From Isoetes taiwanensis (taxonomy: Eukaryota > Streptophyta > Lycopodiopsida > Isoetales > Isoetaceae), in the NCBI GenBank assembly GCA_021234155.1, contig JAJEKV010000094.1:312284-376283 (forward strand): 64,000 nt of DNA, written 5' to 3'. Shown piece after piece: positions 52,642 through 63,837 of the stretch; position 1 is the stretch's first letter, and the number at the start of each line of letters is the position of its first letter. The position numbers were made by a program, and so were the translations under genes. The notes under the pieces were generated by a model. That model worked only from the letters and a program-made list of their open reading frames with translations, did no database searches and had not been told where the DNA came from.

Positions 52642-54563
52642 GGTATCTGAACCTACTTGGTATTTAACAAAATTTAGACCCAGAATCACTCGCACAAAAC
52701 TCTAGACTACGCATGCATTGTTATAAGGGAAATGTACTTGTATTATTCCATATGAAATTTATTTTTGAGAGGTACATCTTTTCTTGATCGGAGCCAAGAA
52801 CGATGTTTTACCTCCTTGAACCTCAAAAAACAAGACCTGTATTCACATGTCACTTCATCTAATACATGTTAACGGACAAGCCTTCAAAAACCAGGCCTGC
52901 ATATTCAGTTCTAACTCTACCAACCTTTCAAAACAGATGTTCTGATACCTGGAGGTTGTTTGAGCTTTGTGCCATTTCATTTCAAAACGTGCATCTATCA
53001 ACCTTTCAAAGTACGGACCTCCTGTGCTAATTAAACCCTTGGAAAGAAATTCTTCAGGTTCAGCTCAGCTGCGTCATTCGCAAATCCTTCCAAAATTAAT
53101 ATTAGTCTGGCTCCTCTAAATTGTCCCATTACATTATGCAACAGTGTGATAAGAGAAACCTTCACCCATGATGCTTTAAGGATCATCTTTACTGATGACT
53201 AATGTGCTTTGGATCAGCTGAACTAACTTGTAATTTTATCTGTTTATCATTACAAGAAATTTATCACGGCGGCCAAGGCCGCCGCGAACATTTCTCTTTA
53301 CTCGCTTGGTGTGAGTTCCAGGCATGCTAGTTGTATGTATCAATTTAAGAACACAATTAGAGAACATTCGGGAGTTGAACCCGTATTATTACCGTGTGTT
53401 TCTGTGCCCGTATGATAGATGGGTGCTATGATCGATGACCACGAGATTCCCACTATTAGACTGTTATGATTTGGATTTCTTTCATTTTTTGTCATTATTT
53501 TTAATCATCCGATGATAGTCAGTGGGTTTTGGGCCTGGGTGGGGATCGCCCATAATCCTTGGTCCCATGCTCTCCAAAATTTGTGTGTTTTTCTTGATCC
53601 CCTATGGGCACCACCTTGTCACGCTTTATGTTATTTTATGTGCAAGCACGGTATAAAGTGGGGGTGGGGGGATTGTCCATACTCATTTACATCCAATGGT
53701 TTTTATGCTAGCTAGAGGGAGTGGCTAAGCCTCATATGTTTTGGGTGATAGTTATATGGGTTAAAAAGAATATTTATTTTAAGGGTTAAAACCTAAGGTT
53801 GAAAATAACTTTAAAGAATTAGATTGTTGATAACGGATCAACGTCCATTAGAGCCAAGGCACGAACAGAATATCATGCAAAGGCCTGATCCATCCAAAAT
53901 TGGTTTCTCACTCCACAATAGGCCAACTTGCAAAACATAGCCAAACAAAGGCTTTGCATCCACACTTGCCTTTTCTGATAGATATTTCAAAGGTCTAATA
54001 AGGTGATTTAGGAAAAAACCTCTCGCTTTTGCTATAAATATCAGAAGCTCTATAGATTTGTTAGGAAGTTCTTCTTCTGCCGTCTTCCAAGCCCAACAAA
54101 TTGCCTATCTTAATCTGAAGCCTTACAGTTGCCTACCTTGAATATGTCTGTGCTGGTTGATTCTGTCTTAGCTCCATCCTTGCCCTATAATTGATTATTG
54201 CTATCTAAATTCTATCTTATATTAAGTTCCTATCCCTGTGACACAGTGTCCATATACCTTGAGTGTGAGAGAAAACATAAAAGGACTTTAATGTGCAAAA
54301 AGACTTCAAAATTATTTTAGTCGAAACATAAAGTTTTAAGTGGTTCCATTTCTAACAAATTATGAGGCATGTTAACCAAAATCAAGAGGGTGTTAATGCC
54401 GCTGGCTGTCTGCCGCTGGCACGGTCCTTTGTTGTGGACTTTTGTAGCATTACATGAGACCTAAAATGCTTATATATCTTATCGCTCATATAAGCCTCTC
54501 TTCATGTTTTTCTTTCGTTCTTGAGCACAGCCTCAACAATTTTGAGTTGCAGAAGCCGCAGAG
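52642..54563. other. Unassigned region
   Basis: No gene recognised. A palindromic word GGCGGCCAAGGCCGCCG lies at 53269-53285 (arms GGCGGCC/GGCCGCC). The SINE-like segment at 53360-53455 is listed separately. A direct AACCTTTCAAA word recurs at 52921 and 52999. Confidence 0.4.
53360..53455 (-). repeat. tRNA-derived SINE-like segment, copy 2
   Basis: Homologous to 42445-42545: the plus strand shares GATAGATGGGTGCTATGATC (one change), GATGACC and GATTCCCAC, with GGGAGTTGAACCCGTATTAT in place of GGGATTTGAACCTCGCCGCA. On the minus strand this gives GGTTCAACTCCC, a B-box-like word. Confidence 0.45.
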
Positions 54564-54724
54564 ATGGCGGGTGGTTTTTCTGTGCAGGGAGGGAAAATCG
54601 GATAATCGGACGGTGGATCATGTCGGAAAATTCACAGTACGTCTTTGTGGCGTGTATCTTGGCTGCCAATGGAGGGCTTATGTTTGGATATGATGTGGGA
54701 TACTTCAAGAAACATGGCAAATAG
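54564..54724 (+). pseudogene. N-terminal exon of a monosaccharide (STP-type) transporter, truncated
   Basis: The ATG at 54564 gives MAGGFSVQGGK, the typical start of plant sugar transport proteins (MAGG-----GG). After a frameshift the piece MSENSQYVFVACILAANGGL is followed by MFGYDVG (54619-54700), matching the family block -YVVVACVLAAMGGLIFGYDIG in the first membrane segment. It then runs into unrelated sequence and stops at 54722. STPs are 12-helix proton/hexose symporters of the plasma membrane; only helix 1 remains here. Probably a retained or transduplicated first exon. Confidence 0.7.
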
Positions 54725-55995
54725 AACGTAAGTTCCAGGCCCCTTTTATTTTGAATTGCTTTAATTTTAAGTTCCCAAACTCTGTTTTTTCTGCAGAGCC
54801 CTTGCAGTTTCCTCATCAATCGTTATTGGGTATTTTTTCCTTCACTCAACCTTAGCATTATTCATCCTAAAATGATTCAAAGGAGGTTAATCGAGCAGCA
54901 GGCATTGCCATGTGGGTAGTAACTTATTTCTGTTGCCCAGCTTCTGGCATACTTGCTGCTGGAAACAGGAGCTGCTTCGGCAGAGGTCAGGTAACTTACA
55001 TATGCAGTGTGTTCAATGTTCTACTACTCACCTTATGAAGATACAAAAGCAACAGCCAAGGCCCATTGAACTCGAACTTGAGCCATTGCCTTTGGCTAAC
55101 TGTTTGTCTGATGTTTGTCTGACATAAGGAAAATCAAGCAACAACAGGCATTGATCAAAGGAAAGCACTTAAAGGAAAAGGAAAAGCAGTGACTTCCAAG
55201 CCAAAACTCTAGGGCCGATGCAGTTGTAGGGCAGCCAAGGCAGAGCAGAGATTTCGATTCTTCTCTGCTAAATATTTTCACTCTTCGCGCATTAGCTAGA
55301 ACATTCCAAGGCCTGCGGGATTTTTCCATCCAAACTGAGGGCGGAATGAGCGTAGAGCTCAAAACCAAATCTTATGCAATCTTATAATATTTTTATCAGA
55401 GATGTAACTTCCAAATTCAGGGCATATACATCATTCAACAATTCAACAATGCAGGAAACCGAAGCCATGAGTTCAGAAAGCCTTACCCTTACCTGAAAGT
55501 GAAGCCAGAACAGCGCCAAGCCTAAAACTAAACAATGGGCCGAAACTGATTCAAACATCTGGCTGAAGCACGAATCTCTGGCAGTGGCAGTGCTCAACGG
55601 TGAAGCGTGCACCTTATTTATCTGACGGTCGAGATGAATGCCTCGACGTCGAAGGTATAGGCATTATATATGTTAAGATAACATTGTTCATGCCACAAGG
55701 TCAACAACCCTGTTGACTATTGCAATGGGAATTTTACTAGACACGCCTCCACTAGTATGAGGGATGAGATACAGGTTCAAGGAATTTGTTTGGTACTTAT
55801 GGTCTTATGCCACACATCTATTAGATTCTCTAAGCAATCTGCCACTTCAGCAGCTTTTGCGCTCGTGGTTGAATTTTAATACCAAAAGATGACAAATTTG
55901 GCTCTCAACTAACCTAAAGAGTGTCCAATCATTCCAGTCTGTATCCTCACCTCATGACAAGGGGTATGTCGCGTATCTGGATAGACTAGACAAAG
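54725..55995. other. Unassigned region after the transporter fragment
   Basis: A frame near 54895-54985 reads AAGIAMWVVTYFCCPASGIL, hydrophobic but not assignable. No other coding match is recognised. Confidence 0.35.
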
Positions 55996-55999
55996 CAGT

Positions 56000-58900
56000 C
56001 ATCACAGATAAGAAGCACAGAGCATAGGAAGTAAGGACCTTGCGGGTGCTAGCCTGGAACGTCCATGGATTATCTCAAGCAAAAGTATATGCTGCTGAGA
56101 GCTTGTGGAACCAGACCGATTTGGTTTTATTGTCTGAAACATGGAAACATCAATCTCGGAACTTACCACAAATTCAAGGCTTTTATTTAGTTGACTCGAC
56201 TTGGAATGTGAAGGAATGGGGTTGGCAGAGGGAATGGAGGATTAGCAAATATATTAAGTAATGAATTTAAGGATAATGTGACAATTATGTCAAAGCATTC
56301 TTATAACCAATTCATTTGGCCCCGAATTGAATGTGGTGGTAAGCTAGCTTATGTAGCCATTATGCTACTTTCCACTAAATATGAAATTGTATACGCTTGA
56401 AAGGGATGGATAAGGAAAAGCCATTGCATGATCTTACGAAAATAGCTCTAGAATATAGAAAAAAGCGAGGAGACATTTTACTTGTTGGAGACTTTAATGC
56501 ACGAACCAAAGGGATGCAAGCAATCTCCTATGAACATGCAGAACTGTGGAGACAAGCTTCTTCTTGAGCGAGAAGATTCAAACTTCATCGAGATCAAATG
56601 ATAAGATTAAAAACGGTATGGGTGATTTCTTGCTTGAATTTGCCAATGATTTGTGGAATGAAAATCTTGAATGGTATTAGTAAGTTTAAAGACTCAAACG
56701 AGTCCACATGCTTTACTCCCACGGGGATAGTACTTGTTGATTACTTGCTAGCTCTGAATCGATTCTATGGTTAAGAGCTTTAGAATTTTGGAAAAACTGC
56801 GAATCTCATGCATGCCTTTTGTTCGAAATGGATATGAAAATATGTAAAGGATTACAATGAGATGTGTTTATACCGAGCTGGAAACTAGACTATAATAAAA
56901 AGGAAATGTTTCAGAATAAACTTACAAAGATTGCTTGAACAAACTTCGGTGGGCGGGGAAGTGGAAGGAGATTCTACACGTTAGCAAACATATTGAAGGA
57001 CAAATGCTTGAAGTAGCGCTTTGGGTATACTAAGAAGAGGTTGAATGGTTTACCGTGGCAATAACCGGTGGATTTAGAATGTAAAGAGGCAAGAAATCGT
57101 ATTCCCAAAGGATGCAAGGTGAAACCGGTATGGTATAAAGCGGTTGATCGAATGAAAAAGAGAAAATATTATGCTAAAAGGCAAACCTGAACGGGGGATC
57201 TTTTCAAGAAACAACCAAAATTATTTTGGACTAAACTATTAAGGAGGCGGATAGTGCAGCTAGACATAAATGATCCGGTCCAACTGGTAAAAGAGTTATA
57301 CTTTTGTAATGATGAACTTAGTATGGATGTCGCAAGTTAAAGAGGACATTTTTGTCAAAGAGGATGTGTATAGGCAACTTAAGAGAATGTATAATGGTAA
57401 GGTCACGATTTTTTCTGTATACCTTTGAGCTCATTAAGGGGCGTGAGATGATATAATTAACAAACTCACGTAATTACTGAATAAAGCGGTCCAAAGAAGG
57501 TTTACCAAAAGCTTGGTGCGAATGTAAGGTGGTTCCCATTCATAAGCGAGGCAAGAAAAGGGAGCTAAGAACTATAGAACTATAATGATTGGGGAGTGTT
57601 TTTCAAAGCTTTTTTAGGAGGCATGTTGGAGCATAAGATCAGTACTTGGGCTGATGAAAATGGGAAAAGGGCACATTCTCAAGCAGGTTTTAGAAAGAAT
57701 CATAGCACGTTGGATCATCTGCTTACATTAAGAGTGATGATTGAGCGGGCAAAGGGGCCTAGGAAGGCTCTATTTCTAGCCTTTATTGACTTCTCCGAAG
57801 GCATTTGACATTGTGCCTCGAGAAGGTTTGGGGTGCTAGGATGGAGAGATTGGGAGTTCCATTTGCTTTGAGAGGCTAGAGCACGCCTATCTGAAGAAGT
57901 CCCGCCAAGTTGTCAACGGAGATGCCCATCGAGATTAGAAGCACAATTGGAGTCCGTCGGGGGTGCCCATTGTCCCCGGCGTTGTTTGGTTTATACATAG
58001 ATGAATTGGAAGAATGGCTCAGGCCAACGGCATGTAGGCTCCAAACTAGGTGATTTTTGTGTGATTCACCTTTTGCTTTGACTGTGATGATGTTGTGTTA
58101 TTGTCCGAGTCCCCGAAGGGCTCCAAAACATTTGAGATTCTCGCATTTTGTAGTCAACGAAGATGAAGGTGAATTTGTCAAAGTCTAAAATAATGGTATT
58201 TGGTACCATTAAGAGCCACGCTTTTCTATACCGGGGGAAGAACTTCGAAACTGTGGACCGCTACAAATATCTTGGTCTTGAGGTATGCTCTAATTACAAA
58301 TGGAAAACATGTGTGAGGAAACGAATTGTAGGGGAAAATCAGCTCGTAGATGCAAAATGTCATTGATAGTTGGGGCTAAAAAAGATGATGTTTAAGACCT
58401 TAGTACGCATTTCCGGTGGTATTGTACTTGTTCCCATATGGGGGCTTCCATCTCTAGAAAACTCTGGAGTGAGGTGGAACAAGTGTTGAAGATATTCATT
58501 CAAGAAGAGCTAGGAGTCGAAAAGCAAATTCCTTATGCTATATTAATTGGGTGAACCGGTCTGCCTGCTCTAGAAGTCGGAAGGGTTTATATGTCCACCG
58601 CTAATTTTGTGAATAGACTAAGGAAGATGGATGATAATAGGTCACTTGAAAATGGCAATGGAACATTCGGGTACCTTGGGCTGGTATCACAATGTACTTG
58701 AATGGGTTAAGAGTCAGGGGTTTTCGGATGCAATTTTACCCACTCAATTAGGGGTTAGGAGATGATACATGATCGGTAGTCGAAAAGATTTGGGCGATAA
58801 GGGCACTAGGATGACCTTCTATCGTGAGGAAGTAAATCCTATGTTGGTATATGCAGACCCGGGACTATCTAAATGCACCTATGTCCGGCATATGAGATAC

Positions 58901-59230
58901 ATTATTGCTAAGTCACAGACATGATCACATTCTCTAGGATAGAAACAGGAGATGGGCTCGAATACCCCGAGAAGAAAGAGTTTGAAATATGCGGTCGGGG
59001 AGGTAGAAACCGGGATCACGTTTTTTTATACATTGCGCTTTTATGAAGACATTAGAGAGAGACACAACATTGCATATCCAGATTTTCATTTACTTTTGTC
59101 GTTAGATCCTAGAATATTGTGTAGTTTCTTAAAAGATGTCGATTCTCATCGAGACTTGTTGATAAAATTGAACACGTGATGTAGTTAGTTGCTCCATGAC
59201 CTTCAAGGTCCTTAAGGGGCATGATAATAA

Positions 59231-59271
<41 letters not shown>

Positions 59272-59275
59272 ATAC
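56000..59275 (+). mobile_element. Second decayed LINE with (TTA)n tail
   Basis: The endonuclease begins near 56043 (VLAWNVHGLSQAKVYAAESL, then DLVLLSETW), with GDFNAR near 56490-56510 (LLVGDFNARTKG). RT blocks follow: QAGFRKNHSTLDHLLTLRVM (near 57680-57740), FIDFSEGI and KAFDIVPREG (near 57785-57820), IGVRRGCPLSPALFGLYIDE (near 57946-58005) and a thumb NVNLSKSKIMVFG plus VDRYKYLGLEVCSNYKW (58163-58300). The catalytic YADD region near 58080 is frameshifted. Frame breaks are many. It ends in about 14 TTA units (59228-59270). It is the same type as the LINE at 5.3-8.8 kb but a different subfamily, judged by sequence and tail. Confidence 0.87.
59228..59271 (+). repeat. (ATT)n microsatellite, LINE 3' tail
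   Basis: Perfect trinucleotide run at the 3' end of the LINE, long enough to be length-polymorphic. Confidence 0.9.
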
Positions 59276-59436
59276 TCATCTGCAAGGAACAATATACATG
59301 ATTGCAGTGTTGAGAGAAACATGGTCCCTTATAGTTGTTGGTGACTTTGACTGATGGAAAATTCCTATTCCTGTAATACTTGGGTGCACACCTTGGGAGC
59401 TTCGACATCAAAAGATTATGAAATTCATCCTGTTTC

Positions 59437-59484
59437 TTTGCTGACCTTAAACATAGTTCTTTGCTGACCTTAAACATAGTTCTG
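59437..59484 (+). repeat. 24 bp perfect tandem duplication
   Basis: Two adjacent copies of a unit starting CTTTGCTGACCTTAAACATA. Confidence 0.85.
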
Positions 59485-59688
59485 AATGACTACATCCAGA
59501 TGCAGAGTATGATGCCACTTCAACATATCAGCAAAATCAAGAGACATTACTTTTTGTTTCTAACGATCTCATCAAATTATAATCTAGCTCAAAGGAGTTT
59601 GTTTTCTAATATAATAGTAACCAAGATGTTAAGCATATTATGGCTACAAGAGAATATGAAAAAAGCAGAGACTAACTAGTCTGGTCCG

Positions 59689-59883
59689 CTTCAAGTTCAT
59701 CCATGATAGTGTCCTGGATCCATTCCTTTGCCTTGGCATAACTGGGGCTAATTCTGAAGATAAAACTAGTTTTCACTTCATAAACTTCAAGTTCATCCAT
59801 GATAGTTTCCTGGATTCATTCCTTTGCCTTGGCCATAACTGAGGGGCTAATTCTGCACATTAGAAAACAAAACTAGTTCTCGC
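59689..59883 (+). repeat. Tandem duplication of about 96 bp
   Basis: Two copies share CTTCAAGTTCATCCATGATA, then GT(G/T)TCCTGGAT, CATTCCTTTGCCTTGG and GGGGCTAATTCTG, ending AAAACTAGTT. They differ by scattered substitutions and small gaps, so the duplication is not recent. Confidence 0.85.
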
Positions 59884-61480
59884 ATAATGCTCCTATCTCC
59901 ATCCTGGTCCAATGCTAGGAGGGCTTGACATAAGGCCCTATTTGTTTCATCATGCATGGAACATTGCACGTGATAAGGAGGGGGAACCAGTCATACTAGA
60001 TCCAGCATTTTACTGCATTTGAATTTAACAAAGCCCATTGATCTGGAATCCACCATTTATTTACCATTTTCAGTGAATGCCCTTCAATGTGAACATTGTG
60101 CAGATGGGCACAATGAAGCAGAGTTTGGGATGTGATGATGTGCATCATTTGGAACAGGCTCCTGTCCAGTCTCACTTGTAGTAATACAATTGCAATTCTG
60201 TCCAGTTTCACCTGTAATCATACACAATACAGAAAACATAATCGTTCTGGTTCAGACATGATCTTTTAAACATCATGCCTGCACGTCTAATGTCTCTATC
60301 TAATGCACATACAAGAACCTCTAAATTTATCAACCAATTTCATTGGAGGTGCGCAAACACCCTAGCGCTGCAGGAACGGAGCCTCTTAAGCTGTTTCCAC
60401 TTACACCGAACACTGCAAGATTAAGAATGGCACTAATCTCCAAAGGCATCCTTTGAGAACATGGTTCATAAGCACACAACGCATCAGGATCTAGGATTTG
60501 CTCCAGCACCATCTGCACATATAAGAATCAAAGGAAAAAAAACAATGTAGATCCTTGTTGATGCTTTTTGAGAGGCCAAACAATTAGTTTAGCCCCTGCT
60601 ATATCTATCTATTATCCCTGCACAAGAAATATACTAAGAGTCTAGAAGATACCATAACCATGCTCTATATCACCTTAATCAAATGTAATCGTCAATTCCA
60701 CACCTTTAACTTTGATACATCTATTTGGTTGTGGTCTTCAAACTCCTGCAGCCCAACAGTTTGAAATTAGTGCATTTAAGGCGAGCAAATGAATGCTTTG
60801 TATCCCTACAACATATTGCCAGTCACAATCGCAGATACTAGACATCCTTACAGAGATCTCTTGCCTTGCCTCAGATAATTTACAAATTTTAGAAGAAACC
60901 TTTGCTTTAAATATACATAAAAACTACAAATTTTGACTCATCTCTTCTTTCAAAAATGGTGGAAGGACCAAGATATTTCCAGCGAATTTCTACATCATCA
61001 TCACACTGAGATGGTAAAATAACAAAATCATAGCCTATACTAGCCTACAAACTATTTCCGCATCATTATCCAGCTCTACAAACAGAATAATACTATGTAC
61101 ACAATATTTGCAGCTTGAGGATGGCCATAGTGCCTCTGTGGGCTTGACAGACCCCAACTAGAAATCAGCCTTTATGAACATAAGTAGCATGGGAATCGCA
61201 ATTTAGATCACTCAGTAGATGCAGGGCATTCAAGGAAATTTGAAACTGAAAGCAGATTTGATACCTGGATTTGCATGAAATTTACCCGCTTGTTTGCAAA
61301 GTTCTAGTCGTTCCAACAGTGGACAATGAATTTCTATTGTTCTAGGATCTGAATCTGAGGTCTGCTGACTTTCACATGCATAAACTACTTTAAAGGTTTC
61401 GTCCATGTGGTGTTGTGATGCCACGTAGACTATTTTGCCTTTTTAGCAATAGGCACATGGGAAGCGACTAAATATAAGAC
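59884..61480. other. Mostly unassigned; a possible LRR scrap at 60330-60518
   Basis: On the minus strand 60518-60330 includes LNLAVFGVSGNSLRGSVPAA, which resembles one leucine-rich repeat of a plant receptor kinase (L--L-L--N-L-G-IP). It is too short to be sure. The minus frame 61424-61230 (SDPRTIEIHCPLLERLELCK) is not assignable. Nothing else is seen. Confidence 0.3.
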
Positions 61481-61529
61481 CTGGGCAATGAATAAGGTCA
61501 TTGTTTAAAGCAGCTTTAGCTTAGGAGAG

Positions 61530-62290
61530 ATGGCGACAACAAAGATGGAGATGGCTAAGGAGATATGCAAGAAATACAAGGGATGTTTTCCTTGCCCAAG
61601 CTGCTTAAGCTACGAAACAAGGTTCGATTTCTTCAACAACAAGAACATCTGGCAAGGGCGGTTCAAGTGTGTCGAGGCCAAACGAACAAAGAAGGAAAGG
61701 GCGAAGCATAACTCACCATTTTTCGCCCATGGGCAAAATCAGAGACATGAGCTACAAAAAATTCGTGCGCAATTGTCCTGAGCTAGGTATGGAGCAAAAA
61801 GCTCTGGCTCTGTCCATGCTCGCCAAAATGGAGTCGGAAATTCACCAGCTACAACTACAACTGGAGGAGGTAGAAACGAACGAAGTGGAGTCAGTCGATA
61901 GCTCTGGTGAGAAGGAAAACCCTAGTTCTAGTTTTGGTTCTAGTGGTGGGGAAATTTCTGCCAAATCTGGCGCTAAACCAGGTTCCAGATATTGTTGTTG
62001 CTCTTCCAGCCTTTGATCCAAATATGCCTCTCAATAATAATATGGCAGATGGTAGTGCATCTGTGGAAGAATTTTATAGCTGGAGTATTAGTCCAAACAT
62101 GGCGGAACCAGATGCCCACAATGAAGAAGTTTTTGATGGACATAGCTGCTGGCAAAACTTGCCAGTCTTTGAAGAAGATAGCCCATATTCTAACAATCAT
62201 GAATTTTTGTGGTGTCCACATAGTATGATGGAGTTGCTAGAATGTGATGATTCTCGTGTCTGGTTTGATCAGCAATATACAAGTTTGTAG
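61530..62290 (+). pseudogene. Dof-type zinc-finger-like gene, frame-broken
   Basis: The ATG at 61530 gives MATTKMEMAKEICKKYKG, then CFPCPSCLSYETRFDFFNN and KNIWQGRFKCVEAKRTKK. The spacing Cys-x2-Cys-x21-Cys, with SYETRFDFFNNKN-WQ-R-KC, is that of the plant Dof DNA-binding finger ([23 protein letters not shown]). The fourth Cys is replaced (CVEA for CxxC). After a +1 frame change the second part reads GMEQKALALSMLAKMESEIH, LQLQLEEVE, an amphipathic helix, then a Ser/Glu linker. A third frame gives an acidic C-terminus ending FDQQYTSL. Three frames used in order suggest one gene with two indels (or unrecognised introns). An Inr/TATA-like TAAATATAAG lies about 60 bp upstream. Dof proteins are nuclear transcription factors binding AAAG; this one is probably unable to fold its finger normally. 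Confidence 0.5.
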
Positions 62291-62410
62291 CTCATTATCT
62301 ATATGTATAAAGATGTTTTCCAAATTGAATATAACAATCTCATTTCTTCTCTTTAGTCTTTTGTTCTCTTACACAATTAAGTGTTTGATAACATTCTTTG
62401 TCTTTTGTTA

Positions 62411-62442
62411 GAGAGAGAGAGAGAGATAGATAGATAGATGGA
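62411..62442 (+). repeat. (GA)n(TAGA)n microsatellite
   Basis: Compound repeat: eight GA units, then four GATA-type units. Confidence 0.85.
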
Positions 62443-63004
62443 TCGGTCTAGGACATCTAGCTCTTGGTAACATGAATAAATGAAACTGGCATGATTGACA
62501 TTATAGTAGTGTATGAGTGTGAGACACCAACGCATTTCATGCCTTTGGCTTTGCACGTGAAGAGATTAAAGTTTCTTCAAATACAATTCTAATATATAAA
62601 CAGGGTTGCATTATTGAGGTAAAATTGATAAAAGTGCAGAGGGGTTTTAGGACGATGCTACTTGGAGCACAATCGATGATATCTATCTTCTTTATTAAAA
62701 AAGGAAGGTTTTGGTTTTTGTGCGAGAATGAAGCATGTGTAGACGCATGCATCATTTCCTCTCTTCCCTTACGGGACGCCGCAATACCAATTTTGAACTC
62801 TCTACAGCCCATCTATATCTACTTTTGGTATTTTGCCTAAGAGGAGCGATTGCAACGTAGTATGCTGTAGCATTTTTATCTTCTTGAAGAATGATTATTT
62901 CCCTTACCCCTTTTCCATTTCGGTTTTGTAGTCGGGACCATTTTCCATTTCAGTTTGCAGTGGGAGATTGACATTGCCGTAATATTGGCCCTTTTGCAAT
63001 CAAT
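62443..63004. other. Unassigned spacer
   Basis: No gene or structured repeat recognised apart from a short ATTTTCCATTTC word repeated near 62910 and 62940. Confidence 0.4.
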
Positions 63005-63796
63005 CTAGTTCTGGAAAGAAATATTCTGGAGAAGAGAACAGTTAAACTTGAAAGGAATATTTCTATCCTTGGGAGAATTCAGCAGATGCTTAGTGCTAAG
63101 AAATTGGGGCTGGTGGTCAGATATAGAAGTTCCATCATCACTTGTCACAAAGCAATTGTCCCAGAAATTGGAATTTGGATTAGAAATATAGAATCTATCA
63201 AGGGCACAGTAAACTCTGTCCTTACCTTTTTGTTTGTTAGACCATGAGTAAATAGAGGTAGAGGAGGGAATATGAATAAAGGACGAGCCAGTTACAAGAT
63301 TATCCCAATTAGATCTCTCAGCTATGGTAATATTTATTTTATTTCCAAGTTTCATATCCCAGGTAGGAGTATTATTAAAATCTCCAGCAAGGATCCAGTC
63401 AACAGAAGAGTTACTTGAGATCCAAGAATTAATTGTAGGCCAAAGATTCTCCCTCTCCTTTGGACAGGTGGAGGCATAAACATTTATGACTCCAATGGTG
63501 GAATTGTTTATAGAGAAAGTCACAGCTTGCCACATTTTAGTAACACTGTTGCAAAAAGAGATGTGATGCAAATTTTTCCAAATAATAGCCATCCCCCCTC
63601 GAGTACCATTTGCCTCCATCCAAATTGAAGAAGACCCAGGGTAGATCCAATCTCCCAGGTTAGAAGCTTCAAATTTAGGAAGCTTCAACTCCTGGAGTAA
63701 GATAATGTCTGCATTATATTGTCTTAGCTGAGAAATAGCTCTCCTTCTTTTAAGAGGTCCCTTGATACCTCTCAAGTTCCAACTAATTATCTTCAT
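63005..63796 (-). CDS. LINE APE-type endonuclease, open frame
   Basis: The start at 63796 (MKIISWNLRGI) is chosen because SWN-RG is the canonical first motif of LINE endonucleases. The open frame extends a little further upstream without a Met. Motifs in order: ISWNLRG (residues 3-9), ILLQELK (with catalytic Glu, near 32-38), GGMAIIWK, AGDFNNTP (catalytic Asp/Asn, near 136-143), an ALDRFYIS block and SDHQP (near 226-230, the His of the active site). All active-site motifs are present over 264 codons with no break. The enzyme would nick target DNA for reverse transcription. The usual RT that should follow is lost, so alone it cannot support retrotransposition. Confidence 0.85.
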   Translation of the reverse strand: MKIISWNLRGIKGPLKRRRAISQLRQYNADIILLQELKLPKFEASNLGDWIYPGSSSIWMEANGTRGGMAIIWKNLHHISFCNSVTKMWQAVTFSINNSTIGVINVYASTCPKERENLWPTINSWISSNSSVDWILAGDFNNTPTWDMKLGNKINITIAERSNWDNLVTGSSFIHIPSSTSIYSWSNKQKGKDRVYCALDRFYISNPNSNFWDNCFVTSDDGTSISDHQPQFLSTKHLLNSPKDRNIPFKFNCSLLQNISFQN

Positions 63797-63837
63797 CAAA
63801 AGAGGAAAGATAATTAAGGTGCAATGATAGAGAAAGA

